From contig NZ_CADFEJ010000002.1 of assembly GCF_902833055.1 (NCBI RefSeq), positions 372,001 to 436,000 of the forward strand: 64,000 bases of DNA, in the 5' to 3' direction. Below, one piece after another: positions 33,647 to 43,144 of the stretch. This stretch comes from Burkholderia territorii (GTDB taxonomy: Bacteria; Pseudomonadota; Gammaproteobacteria; Burkholderiales; Burkholderiaceae). Both the position numbers and the translations under genes were made by a program. Each line of letters opens with the position of its first letter. The stretch's first letter is position 1. The notes under the pieces are model-generated. The model was not told the DNA's origin, did no database searches, and saw only the letters and a program-made list of their open reading frames with translations.

Positions 33647-34633
33647 ATGAAGAACCTGACTTGGCACGAGCGTGCGGTGCGCCCGTGCCGCATGCTGCTC
33701 GTCGCGTGGTGCGTCGGTATACTCGCATCGGTTGCGTTCGCCGGCGAGCCGGGCGGCGGCAACCAGGCCCCCGGCTTCTATCGACAGAAGCTCGGCGACC
33801 TGCAAATCGTCGCGCTGTCCGACGGCACGCATGCGTTTCCGATCGACACAGTCTTCCGGGATATCTCGAAGGAAGCAATCCGGCGCGATCTCGATCGCGA
33901 GTTTCTCGAGCCGCCGGTGCAGGGGTCGATCAACGCGTTCCTGGTCGATACTGGCACGAAGCGTATTCTCGTCGATACCGGCGCCGGCGTGCTGTACGGC
34001 GATTGCTGCGGCAAGCTGCTCGCGAACCTGCGTGCGGCCGGCTATGCGCCGGAGCAGATCGACGAGGTGCTGCTCACGCACCTGCACAAGGATCATGTCG
34101 GCGGTATCGTGACGAACGGCAAGATGACCTTCCCGAACGCGACCGTGCGCGTGAACGAGATCGAGGCGAACTACTGGCTCAACTTGGACAACAAGGCACA
34201 GGCGCCGGCGTTCCTCTCGTCGTTCTTCGATGCGGCCGCCGCGTCGGTCGCGCCGTACATCGCGGCCGGGCGCTTCACGACGTTTCGCGGCGCGGCGATG
34301 CTCGCGCCCGGCATCCGTGCGGTGCCGATGCCCGGCCATACACCGGGCCATACGGCCTACCTGATCGAGAGCGGCAACGCCGGGTTGCTTGCCTGGGGTG
34401 ACATCGTGCACGTCGCGGCGATCCAGTTGCCGGACCCGGACGCGACCGTCCAGTACGACAGCGATGCCGACGCGGCGCGCCGCAGCCGGCGCGAGACGTT
34501 CAAGCGTGTCGCGGACAAGCGTTACCTCGTCGGCGCTGCACACATCGCGTTCCCGGGGCTCGGGCATTTGCGCAGGGACGCGGACCGGTACGACTGGGTG
34601 CCGGTCAATTACGACGCGACGCCGCTCAAGTGA
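33647..34633 (+). CDS. Exported metallo-beta-lactamase-fold hydrolase
   Basis: This 328-residue protein has a signal peptide (hydrophobic MLLVAWCVGILASVAFA, cleavage near residue 32). The MBL motif is LLTHLHKDHVGG (His145, His147, Asp149, His150), with further ligands in MPGHTPGHTAYL and LLAWGDIVHV. The pattern resembles the quorum-quenching lactonase/alkylsulfatase-like subgroup of periplasmic MBL-fold proteins. The ATG at 33647 follows GGGGA. It probably hydrolyses an ester, lactone or lactam in the periplasm. It is convergent with the AraC gene 58 bases on. Confidence 0.9.
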   Translation: MKNLTWHERAVRPCRMLLVAWCVGILASVAFAGEPGGGNQAPGFYRQKLGDLQIVALSDGTHAFPIDTVFRDISKEAIRRDLDREFLEPPVQGSINAFLVDTGTKRILVDTGAGVLYGDCCGKLLANLRAAGYAPEQIDEVLLTHLHKDHVGGIVTNGKMTFPNATVRVNEIEANYWLNLDNKAQAPAFLSSFFDAAAASVAPYIAAGRFTTFRGAAMLAPGIRAVPMPGHTPGHTAYLIESGNAGLLAWGDIVHVAAIQLPDPDATVQYDSDADAARRSRRETFKRVADKRYLVGAAHIAFPGLGHLRRDADRYDWVPVNYDATPLK

Positions 34634-34691
34634 ACGACGGGCAAGGTGCGCCGTGACGCGCGAGTAGCGGCGGCGCGCGGCCGCGTCAGTG

Positions 34692-35606
34692 TCAGCGCGT
34701 AAGTTCGCGCCGCCAGGCGCCGGGCGGACGGCCGACGATTCGCGCGAACACGCGGTTCAGGTGGCTCTGGTCGGCGAAGCCGCACTCGGCCGCGATTTCC
34801 GCGAGCGACATGTAGGTCGTCTCGATCAGTTGCCGGGCGCGGATCACGCGCTGTTCGAGCAGCCATTGATGCGGCGTGCGTCCCGTCGTTCGCGTGAACG
34901 CACGAATGAAATAGCCGCGCGACAGATCGCATTCGTTCGCGACCTCCTTGATCGACACGCCGAGATCGACCCTCTCCATCAGGAGCTCTTTCGCGCGCGC
35001 CGCCTTCGCTGGCGACAGCAGGCCCTTGTGCCGCAGGTCGCGCGCGTCCGGGTTGCCGTATCGGCGCGCGACATGCGTGCTGATCGCGAGCCCCATCTGC
35101 TCGACGAACAGCGCGTTCAGCGCGCCCGACTCGTCGAGGCTGTCGGCCACGGCGTGCGCGAGATGGCCCAGCGCCGCGTCCTGTACGTCGGGCGCGCAGG
35201 TCAGGCCGCCGATTCCGCTGCCGTCGTGCTCACGGCCCAGGCCGTCGAGATACGCGTGTGACAGCTCGACCAGCAAGAAGTCAAACTTGCCGTACAGGTC
35301 GGCACGGAAATTCCGAGAGAAGTCGCGAATGTAGACCGAGTCGTGCTGGAACTGCCATTCGGAACGGGATTGGCCGGTGCCGCCGTAGATCGTGCGCCGG
35401 TGCCCTCCGTTGAGCGACACACCGATCAGGAAGCCACGATTGTTGCCCTCCATCTCGATGTGCTCGAAGTGCTCGTCGCGCATGCATTTGCGATGGAGCG
35501 TGAGCCCGCCGACCGAGCGTTCGGCGTCCTTGGATAGCATGCTCGAAAGGCAACCGAGCGTGTCTTTCGGCGGCGTCGCGGCGGGCGCGGCGAGAGGATT
35601 CGTCAT
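34692..35606 (-). CDS. AraC-family transcriptional regulator
   Basis: This 304-residue protein has an N-terminal sensing domain and a C-terminal AraC HTH pair (VSIKEVANECDLSRGYFIRA, then MSLAEIAAECGFADQSHLNR). The C-terminus ends RIVGRPPGAWRRELTR. It is complete. The target is unknown; it faces the metallo-beta-lactamase-fold gene tail-to-tail and lies divergent to the large regulator at 36015. Confidence 0.92.
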   Translation of the reverse strand: MTNPLAAPAATPPKDTLGCLSSMLSKDAERSVGGLTLHRKCMRDEHFEHIEMEGNNRGFLIGVSLNGGHRRTIYGGTGQSRSEWQFQHDSVYIRDFSRNFRADLYGKFDFLLVELSHAYLDGLGREHDGSGIGGLTCAPDVQDAALGHLAHAVADSLDESGALNALFVEQMGLAISTHVARRYGNPDARDLRHKGLLSPAKAARAKELLMERVDLGVSIKEVANECDLSRGYFIRAFTRTTGRTPHQWLLEQRVIRARQLIETTYMSLAEIAAECGFADQSHLNRVFARIVGRPPGAWRRELTR

Positions 35607-36014
35607 GATGGAGCGTCCTTCGATGAGAGCAGCGCACGAACACCTTTACGCCAAGCTTATACGGTGTACTCAACCGGCCCAACTTAATTTGAATAGACGG
35701 CTACTTCCTGACGGAATGCTTTCGATTAACCAATCCGCACCGCGCGCGCCTCGAGGGGACACGCGAATGCGCCGCCGTGGTCACCATCTGGTCACTATTG
35801 CCAGGTTGACGACCGCGTGGCGTACACTTGCCGGCGCGCCGGTTCGAAGGCGGCCAGCGCATTTTCCTTCAAGATTTCTGTTCATACGGCGTTCACACTC
35901 GCTCCACATTTTGAGACGTTGCGGCCAGCCGGAAGCGCTGGCCTGGTACGCATTCCCGCCCCGGTGAACGGCCATGTTCACATGGCGGTCATCGTAGGGA
36001 ACCTGGAGGCGGCC
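35607..36014. other. Divergent promoter region
   Basis: This 408-base gap lies between the AraC gene and the large winged-helix regulator. No gene is supported. An AT-rich segment at about 35680-35700 could hold promoters; no operator repeat is obvious. Confidence 0.4.
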
Positions 36015-38860
36015 ATGATCCAGATGGGGACGTTGTCAGTGGATTTCGAGCAGCGGGACATTCGCCACCAAGGCGAGTCGCTGCGTATCGGCGCACGCGC
36101 GCTTGATGTACTGGAAGTACTGTATCGCGCCAACGGCTCCGTAGTGTCGAAGGACGACATTATGGAGGCCGTGTGGCCGGGCCTGATCGTCGAGGAAAAC
36201 CGCCTGCAGGTTCATGTCGCGACGCTGCGCAAGGCGCTGGGCGCGGACCGCGACCTGATCAAGACGGTGCCGGGCCGCGGTTACCTGCTGATCGCGAATC
36301 TGGCCGTGGCGCACGGGGCGGCGTTGCCGGCCGAGCCCATCGCGGTGGGCCGCGCGGTTCCGCTCATTGGACGTCAGGCGGATATCGTTCAGATCGTAGA
36401 CATGATCGAACGCGGGGCGGTCGTCACGCTCGTCGGGGCGGGCGGCATCGGCAAGACCAGCCTGGCCGGCCGCGTCGCGCACGAATTTCGCAGCCAGTCC
36501 GGCGATCGCGTCCTGTTCGTGGCGCTGGCGAGTGCCGCGACGCGCGACGACGTGTTGCTCGCGATTGCGGCGGAACTGGGACTCGAGACGGACGACTTGC
36601 CGGGCATCGACCGGATCGGCGATGTGCTCGCCGCGTCGCCAAGCTTGCTCGTGCTCGACAACGCGGAACACGTCGTCGATCTGGTTGCCGACTTCGTCGA
36701 TACGCTGACGTCGCGCGCCGCATCGTTGCGTGTGCTCGTGACGAGTCGCGAACCGCTTCATATCTCGGTCGAAGCCGTGTTTCGCGTGAGTTCACTAGCG
36801 GTGCCGGACAGCGGTGCGTCGGTCGACGAGATCGAACGCTATTCGGCCGTCGAGCTGTTCCTGGCGCGGATCCGTGCCGCCACGCCCGACTGCGCGGTCG
36901 ATCCGGCCGGCATGCGGCTGATCGGCGACATCTGCAGGCGTCTCGACGGGTTGCCGCTTGCCATCGAGCTGGCTGCCGTGCGCGTCGCGACGCTCGGGCT
37001 CGAGATCGTCGCGTCGCGTCTCGACGACAGGCTGAACCTGCTGACGGGCGGTCTGCGCTCGGCGCTGCCGCGCCACCAGACGTTGCGGGCGACGTTCGAC
37101 TGGAGCTATGTGCTGCTGGATGGGGCCGCGCGGTCGCTGTTTCGTCGGATGGCGTGCTTCATCGGCACGTTTACGTTCGATGCCGCCCGCGAGGTTGCGA
37201 TGGAGCCCGGGATGTCGGCCGCCGAGATGATGGCGGTGCTCGGCGAACTGGTCGCGAAGTCGCTGGTGACTGTCGAGTTCGACGGCACGCAGGCACGCTA
37301 CCGGTTGACGGAATCGACGCGTGCGTATGCGCTCGAAAAGCTGCACAACGAGGGCGAATTCGACGCCATCGCAGAGCGTCATGCGTGCTACGAGCGCGAG
37401 CAGGGGGAGGCGCGCATGCAGGCTCAGGCCGCGGATCTCGCGAGCGCGCCGGCGCCTGCGCCGCGCGAACCCGTCGCGGCCTGGCCGGGGGGGCTGGAAG
37501 CGGACGCGTTGCTGGAACCGGCGCTGATGCGCGAGTCCGCGCAACCGGCGCGGCGGGCGCTCGACGCGATCGAGGCCGGGGGGCCGCATCCGTCGACGCG
37601 GCGCGCGAGATGCGCTTGCGCGCGGCCTATGCGGGGGCGGTGCTGCATACCGACGGCGACACGCATACGGCCGCCGCGATGTGGGACCGGACGCTCGCGC
37701 TCGCGGGCCGGATCGGCGACGAGGCGTTCGACGCGTGTGCGCTGGTCGGGCTGTGGAACACGATGCTGACACGCTCCGACATCCACGAATCGCTGCGTTA
37801 CGCGACGCGCTTCGAACGCGCGGCCGAGCGGCGTGGCGACCGGTCGCAGCGGCTCCTGGGGACCGCGATGGTCGCGACCTCGCTGCATTACTTCGGTGAG
37901 CATGCGCAGGCGCGCGAGCGGCTGATGGCTGCGACGGACGAGCTGGCCGAGGCCGGCGAACCGTCGTGCGCGGAGGCGGCGCTGGGGATCGACGTCGCGA
38001 CGCTCGGCCGGACGATGCTGACACGGCTCGTGTGGATGCAGGGCGATCCGGAACATGCGATGCGGCTGGCGGCGCAGGCGGTTGAATGCGCGCGGCGCGC
38101 CGGGGCGGGCCTGGCATTGTGCGTCGTGCTCGGTGCCGCGGCCGTGCCGATTGCATTGCGCTATGGCGATCACGACGTGATTTCCGACTATCTCGGCACG
38201 CTGCGATCGACCGCGGAGGCGCACGGGTTCAACATCTGGCTCAATCATGCGGAATGTCTGGCCGGACAGTTCGACATGCAGACCGGGCACCCCGGTGCCG
38301 GTCTCGCGCGGCTCGCGCCCGCACTGCAGCGCATCGAAACGAGCGGATTCCGGCGCCTGCTCGCGCCGCTGGTCGTTGCGTACGCGGAAGGGCTGACGCG
38401 GACCGGCCGCGCGGCCGAGGCATGCGCGAAACTCGACGCGACGCTCGCGCGCTGCCGCGCGCACGGCGAGCATCTATTCGTGCCGGAGCTGCTGCGCGTC
38501 CGGGGGCTCGCGATGCTCGAACAGGGCCGCACCGCCGATGCGAACCTCGCGATCGCCTGCGAAGCCGACGGGCACCGTCATCTGCTGATGGGAATCCATA
38601 CCGCCAACGCGCAAGGGGCAGCCATGTGGGCGCTGCGCGGCATGCTCGATCTCGCCGATCACCTGATCGAGCGTGGGCGTACCGCGCAGGCTTCGGCGCT
38701 GGTGGCCAATCTGCCAGGGCATTTCGATCCGCAATCGCGCGCGTGTGATGTCCGCCGATTGGCGCGCGTGCAGAACTTCATTCGCCCGGAGACGACGCCG
38801 TCGACGGCCCGTACGCGCATGCGGGACGAGGCGGCGGATGCGATGCAGCAGGCGGCATAA
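36015..38860 (+). pseudogene. Large winged-helix/ATPase/TPR regulator, frameshifted
   Basis: The first frame (36015 to about 37580) encodes an OmpR-type winged helix (RIGARALDVLEVLYRANGSV, then LIKTVPGRGYLLIANL; residues 1-95) and an STAND/NB-ARC-like ATPase. The ATPase has P-loop LVGAGGIGKTS (residues ~139-149), LVLDNAEHVVDLV and VTSREPL. At a run of six G (37578-37583) the frame changes. With one extra G the protein continues as AASVDAAREMRLRAAYAGAV and a TPR-like helical domain to 38860, giving ~948 residues. As read, the product stops at 37769 without the TPR domain. GGAGG lies six bases before the ATG. A sequencing error or phase variation are both possible. Confidence 0.8.
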
Positions 38861-39023
38861 CGGCATGCCCGGTTCGCGCAGGACGACACCGCGCCATCGC
38901 TCCTCGGCCCGTCGGTCCAATCGTTCAATGTTCAAGGGGAGTGGATGGTCCGTGTATCGTCGAACCGGAGGTAAGCCGCGTGAGGCCGCGTGCCGTTTCG
39001 CAGGGCAAGCGGAGGGCCTGACG

Positions 39024-39440
39024 GTGCTTAAGGCGACGGCCTCCGCCCCAGCGACGGACCTGATCATATGCAACGGCAAGATCGCGACGCAGGACGACCG
39101 GCAGTCGTTCGTGACCGCGCTCGCCGTGAAGGACGGCCGGATCCTCGCGGTCGGCAGCGGGCACGACGTGATGCGGCATGCGTATGCCGGCACGCAGGGC
39201 ATCGACCTGAACGGCCGCACCGTGATTCCCCGGCTGAACGACTCGCACCTGCACATGATCCGCGGCGGCCTGAGCTTCAATCTGGAACTGCGCTGGCACG
39301 GCGTGTCGACGCTGGCCGACGCGCTCGGCATGCTGCGTCGCCAAGTGCTGCGCACGCCGGCGCCGCACTGGGTGCGCGTGGCCCGTGGCTGGACCGAATC
39401 CCAGTTCGCCGAAAAGCGCGGGTCCACCGTCGCCTATCTC
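39024..39440 (+). pseudogene. Amidohydrolase (YtcJ-like), N-terminal fragment
   Basis: From a GTG at 39024 with GGAGGG seven bases upstream, about 139 residues match the start of the YtcJ-type amidohydrolases: DLIICNGKIATQDDRQSFVT, DLNGRTVIPRLNDSHLHMIR (metal-binding H-x-H), and RTPAPHWVRVARGWTESQF. Similarity ends near 39430 and the frame then runs into unrelated sequence. The remaining ~400 residues, including further metal ligands, are missing, so the enzyme cannot be active. Confidence 0.7.
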
Positions 39441-39970
39441 AACGTGTTCGCGATCGGTGCGCCGCCGAAATGCTTGCGCGTGTTCGTGACGATTCGCGGG
39501 AGGTCGGGGTCGCGGCTCCAGCCGTTGGTGTCCGCCGGGTGCTCGTACGCGACGCCGGCTTCGTCGGGCATTCGATCGACGTATCGGTACGTCGCGTCCG
39601 GATCCACATCGTGCACGGTGTTGTACTTCGCGTCCGGTGGGACGCGCACGCCTACGCGGCTCAACCGCATCACGGCGCCGACCGCGCCGAGGATATAGTC
39701 GGGGAAGCGCGCGCAGTTCGCGACCGAGTCGCCTTTACGGACGGCGCGACGATTCAGCGTCGACGGTGCGTCGGCACGCTGACCGCGTGGCGGCAATGAC
39801 GGCCGTGCTGTTTGCGCAACGCCATCCGGCGCAACTCCGCCACGCCGCCACCCTGGCCGCGCAGCGGCGACGGCGAGCGTTCGCAAACCCGTCACGTCGT
39901 GTCCGACGCCGTCGACGGTCAGCGCGGCCGCGAGACCGGTGATTGATCCGTCTGCAATGGTTATCTTCAT
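39434..39970 (-). pseudogene. FAD-dependent monooxygenase N-terminus fused to unrelated sequence
   Basis: The 178-residue frame begins [20 protein letters not shown], a decayed flavin monooxygenase start in which the usual GGSIGG has become ADGSITG. After about 40 residues the similarity is lost. The second half (GDSVANCARFPDYILGAVGA and TRYVDRMP-like sequence) looks like part of another protein whose family is not recognised. The segment lies tail-to-tail against the amidohydrolase fragment, so this 1-kb region is a mosaic of deletion remnants. Confidence 0.45.
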
Positions 39971-40234
39971 CTGGGTGACTCCGGGGAAGGTACGGTCCCC
40001 GGCCGGCGATCAGGCGACCCAGCTTGCGCTGGCCGGCAACTTCCAGGTGGCGGTGCCCCTGGTGATAGCGGGTGCGTTCATCGCTTGCTGCGCAGGCCGG
40101 CGCGTATGCCGTGAGTACCCGTCGCCGCAGCGTCGAACCTGGCGGCGCATACGGCAGCAGCATCGCGGCGAGCTCAAAATTCCTGAAAAATGTTGAAGGG
40201 CGCGCCGGCGCAACGGCCCGGCGCGCCGCGGCGC

Positions 40235-40883
40235 TTACGCTTTCAGGAACGCGAGCAGTTCGGCATTGATCTGGTCGGCGTTGACGACGCACATCCCATG
40301 CGAGCCGCCCGGAATTACCTTCAGCTGAGCCGCCCGGAATCACCTTCAGCTGCGCGTGCTTCACGATCTTCGCGGACAAGCGCGCGGAATCGTCGATCGG
40401 CACGATCTGGTCGTCGTCGCCGTGCAGGATCAGCGTCGGGACGTCGATCTTCTTCAGGTCCTCGGTGTAGTCGACCTCGGAGAATTCCTTGACGCACAGA
40501 TACTGGCCGTACACGCCGCCCATCATGCCCTGCGCCCAGAACGCGTCGATCGTGCCTTGCGACGTCTTCGCGTTCGGGCGGTTGAAGCCGAAGAACGGCA
40601 CGGCGAGATCCTTGTAGAACTGCGAACGGTTCTCGGCGACATTCTTGCGGATGCCGTCGAATACCTCCATCGGCAGGCCGCCCGGATTGGACGCCGACTT
40701 CACCATCTGCGGCGGCACGGCGCCGATCAGCACGGCTTTCGCCACGCGCTTCGTGCCGTGGCGGCCGATGTAGTGCGCGACTTCGCCGCCGCCGGTGGAA
40801 TGGCCGACGAGCATGGCTTCATGCAGGTCCAGTGCATTCATCAGCGCCGCGAGATCGTCCGCATACGTGTCCATGTCGTTGTC
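40235..40883 (-). pseudogene. Chloroperoxidase-like alpha/beta hydrolase, truncated and frameshifted
   Basis: The frame reads [20 protein letters not shown], the nucleophile elbow [19 protein letters not shown], and [20 protein letters not shown]. This is the pattern of non-haem chloroperoxidase-type hydrolases. The first ~85 residues, including the oxyanion-hole strand, are absent: sequence upstream of 40883 switches abruptly to an immunity-type gene on the other strand. Near the C-terminus a 25-bp tandem duplication (40303-40352) shifts the frame. The correct ending ([20 protein letters not shown], then KA and stop at 40235) is in another frame. Confidence 0.8.
40303..40352. repeat. 25-bp tandem duplication
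   Basis: Two adjacent 25-base copies (40303-40327 and 40328-40352) differ at one base (AATTACC versus AATCACC). The unit encodes QLKVIPGGS of the hydrolase and, being not a multiple of three, breaks its reading frame. Confidence 0.9.
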
Positions 40884-41057
40884 TATAACCAAAGTGTTCG
40901 TCCAAAGTATTTCGATGTAGGCATCGATATTGAGTTTCCGGGGGCGGCTATCGGCCAATACCGGCCATTCGCCTGCACGTCGGAGATCGGCGACAATGCT
41001 TCGGCCGTGAGCGATTTCTTAGAATCAAGGAGCAGTCGTCAATATGAAAATCGGTGA
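40884..41057 (+). pseudogene. Immunity-type protein, C-terminal fragment
   Basis: The frame reads [20 protein letters not shown], then [20 protein letters not shown], ending at 41057. The first part matches the second-frame segment at 3281-3330 (RSKYFDVSGDIELPRL), at about 73% DNA identity over 48 bases. The 5' part is cut off at the junction with the hydrolase pseudogene at about 40884. The end overlaps the next gene's start by 14 bases, consistent with a former operon. No named family is recognised. Confidence 0.5.
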
Positions 41058-41445
41058 GCTGAGGTCGCTTGGCCACAATATCGCCGATTCACTGGCCAGC
41101 GGCATCGGCTTGATGATCGGTATCTACGACGTCGATGTATTTTCAGAGGCAGCAGCGGGTCCCGAAGGTTTTATTGTTGTGAACTTCCTTGATGGAACGG
41201 CGTTTGGCAGTCGAGTCTCGGCGAAGCTACAACACGCAATCTATCTTTACCGTGACGCGCTTCCGGCACTTTGTGACAAACACCGCGTTGCATTCTCTGA
41301 CATCAAAATGTTGAACGCTCGATATGGAACGGATCAGGTATACGGTCGACACTTTGCCGTCACCGTCGAAACCACAGCGGGTCGAAAGGCAACTGATCAG
41401 TACGTTGGGATTCCAGGTAGAAAGTTGCGCCGAACTGGATCATGA
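41044..41445 (+). CDS. Hypothetical protein, possible orphan immunity protein
   Basis: This 133-residue protein begins MKIGELRSLGHNIADSLASG and has regular alpha/beta segments (MIGIYDVDVFSEAAAGPEGF, VSAKLQHAIYLYRDALPALC). No signal or membrane segment is seen. A coupled start (overlap with the preceding fragment) and the run of unrelated small acidic proteins downstream are typical of arrays of immunity genes in polymorphic toxin loci. Its family is not recognised and its function is inferred from context only. Confidence 0.55.
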   Translation: MKIGELRSLGHNIADSLASGIGLMIGIYDVDVFSEAAAGPEGFIVVNFLDGTAFGSRVSAKLQHAIYLYRDALPALCDKHRVAFSDIKMLNARYGTDQVYGRHFAVTVETTAGRKATDQYVGIPGRKLRRTGS

Positions 41446-41622
41446 TGTTTGGTTTTGGCCACCGAGGAAGCGGCCGCTCTGGCGAAGCATGAGTGGGCCG
41501 TATGGGTCTCCACCGTCGCCGTTCCACCTCGTCTGGCAGTGGCCGGCCAGTTTGAGACATTCAACGCGGCGGGGTAGATTGTCGACGATTCCACGTTTTC
41601 GTTAACAGAATGGGGAAGGCTC

Positions 41623-41907
41623 ATGCGACAAGAAATCACCCTCAATGTTCGGTACGATATTCCGGAACAAGAATGGGAGAAGGTTGGTGCCGTATACAGG
41701 TCGATGGACGGTTGGATAGAGGATAAGGATGGGCCGGCTTGGTACGGGCGGGAGGGCGACGCTAGATTCATATGGGCCTCAGTCGAGCCCAGTGGTATCC
41801 AGTTCTGCGGCGAACTCGAAACGTCAGTATGGATTGGGTGGCTCACCGTTTTGTGCGCCAGGTTAAGTCTTGCCCTCGGTCGCGAGGTGCACGACGCCGA
41901 AATGTAG
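41623..41907 (+). CDS. Hypothetical protein, possible orphan immunity protein
   Basis: This 94-residue protein begins MRQEITLNVRYDIPEQEWEK and has aromatic- and acid-rich beta-type sequence (GWIEDKDGPAWYGREGDARF, IWASVEPSGIQFCGELETSV). GGGGAAGG precedes the ATG. Upstream in the same frame is a coding-like stretch broken by TAG (FETFNAAG, stop, IVDDSTFSLTEWGRL), suggesting a longer or neighbouring gene that has decayed. No family is recognised; the size and context fit an immunity protein. Confidence 0.55.
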   Translation: MRQEITLNVRYDIPEQEWEKVGAVYRSMDGWIEDKDGPAWYGREGDARFIWASVEPSGIQFCGELETSVWIGWLTVLCARLSLALGREVHDAEM

Positions 41908-41957
41908 ATCAGCCGTTCATTTGCTACGGTTTGGATGGGCACTTCTCGGAAAGCGGA

Positions 41958-42350
41958 ATGACCCGTATGGATGAACCAAAAGACGTTGCAGAGCTGTGCG
42001 CCGAACTGGATGACTCCCCGACTGACGAAACTCGGCTACCACTTTTGATTGAACTGCTCAATTTGGACGGACACGAGCGTCATGAAGACATCGTGTTTGA
42101 TCTCGGGCTTCTCGGAAATCCTGCTGCTATCCCAGCAATCGCCAGAGCTGTTACGGCTTGCTTTCCGTACATGGATAGATGGGGAAATCGCCACGAGTTC
42201 CAGCGCAAGTGCGCGTATGCGCTCGCTCGAATTGGAACGCCCGAATCCCGCGCAGTCCTTGAGTACTTGGCCCGTCACGAAGATATTTACCTGCGCAAGT
42301 GCGGTGAAGAAGGACTGAGCCACTGGCCACTTCCTTTTATCAAGCGCTGA
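41958..42350 (+). CDS. HEAT-repeat-like small protein
   Basis: This 130-residue protein is helical, with HEAT/PBS-lyase-like repeats. Segments are LPLLIELLNLDGHERHEDIV, FDLGLLGNPAAIPAIARAVT, CAYALARIGTPESRAVLEYL and ARHEDIYLRKCGEEGLSHWP. Such all-helical proteins commonly act as binding scaffolds, and small ones of this kind occur as immunity proteins. GGAAAG lies a suitable distance before the ATG; a second ATG at 41967 is possible. It is the last gene of the small-protein run; a repeat element (42386) follows. Confidence 0.65.
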   Translation: MTRMDEPKDVAELCAELDDSPTDETRLPLLIELLNLDGHERHEDIVFDLGLLGNPAAIPAIARAVTACFPYMDRWGNRHEFQRKCAYALARIGTPESRAVLEYLARHEDIYLRKCGEEGLSHWPLPFIKR

Positions 42351-42385
42351 ACGTCCGGTATCGAAGAGATTGAAGGACCGTTCCG

Positions 42386-42441
42386 GGTCGGTAACGGCCC
42401 GTCCAGAAAAGTGCCTGAGTAGGTTCCTGCGTAGCTTTGTG
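42386..42441. repeat. Dispersed direct repeat, copy A
   Basis: This 56-base segment shares about 80% identity with 43076-43131, including TAACGGCCCGTCCA and GCGTAGCTTTGTG blocks in the same order and spacing. It lies 36 bases after the stop of the HEAT-like gene. Confidence 0.8.
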
Positions 42442-42695
42442 TGCCGGGCCTTGTCAGATAAGCCGCAGGTACTGCTGCATCATTGGAGTGACGGCGGCAG
42501 GTGCTGCGGTGGGATGCGTGCTCATGTGACCGAGAAAAGTTGCTTTGGCCGCCCGAGTTTACCAGTGGGTCGGACGGGACCGCTCGAAGTTCACCATCCG
42601 GCTGGTTGTCGCCGGCGATGGCGAGAGACCGCTACCGGCCGAGGCTGTGTAAAACGCACGCAGAACGCCGTGAACGAGAAAACTACCCCTTCGGT

Positions 42696-42881
42696 TCATG
42701 CAGCCTCGATCCAAATCGGCTCGGCGGGATGGTGCTCTTGAATTACGGAAACTGCGCGCGCCATTTCCTGGGAGTCTCCCGCGCGAGCATGGCCCGCAAA
42801 ATTCGTGACGAGTGCTCCCGTAGAGCGAAGCGCCGCAATTTCTTCCTCAGTTAGCACGCCCGCGGCCACCCACCGTTGATG
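42696..42881 (-). pseudogene. Hypothetical protein fragment
   Basis: The last ~60 codons of a minus-strand frame look coding: WVAAGVLTEEEIAALRSTGA, then HARAGDSQEMARAVSVIQEH, ending WIEAA. Upstream residues are Arg/Cys/His-rich and look non-coding, and no start with a ribosome-binding site is evident. It is probably the 3' end of a truncated gene lying between the two 56-base repeats. Family not recognised. Confidence 0.35.
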
Positions 42882-43075
42882 GTCGTTGTTATCGCGCCAT
42901 AGGCATTTCGAATGCGGCAACCCCGATCTTCGAGCATGCAAAAAACACCATCTCCGTCTCCATTGTGTCGTGACTGGCCGAGTGTTGAACGCATACCGTT
43001 CACTGCAGCTCTGCCTGCGGTCCGCAATCCAATGCAGAGCGATCATTGGTGAAGGATAGTCGAGCTCCCGTTCTA

Positions 43076-43131
43076 GGTCGCTAACGGCCCGTCCACAAAA
43101 GTGCGGGCTCGGGTTTCAGCGTAGCTTTGTG
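43076..43131. repeat. Dispersed direct repeat, copy B
   Basis: This is the second copy of the 56-base repeat at 42386-42441, exactly 690 bases further on. It lies just beyond the 3' end of the GNAT gene (which ends at 43145 on the minus strand). Confidence 0.8.
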
Positions 43132-43144
43132 AGGCAGCCCGCGG

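Noticed and set aside
41397..41942. A 181-residue minus-strand gene
   Set aside because: It lies antisense to the small immunity-type genes, and its Ser/Thr/Pro-rich sequence shows no domain; the plus-strand frames have better starts.
42386..43131. Integron attC-type recombination sites
   Set aside because: The repeats lack paired core sites with the imperfect palindromic structure of attC, and no integrase gene is present.
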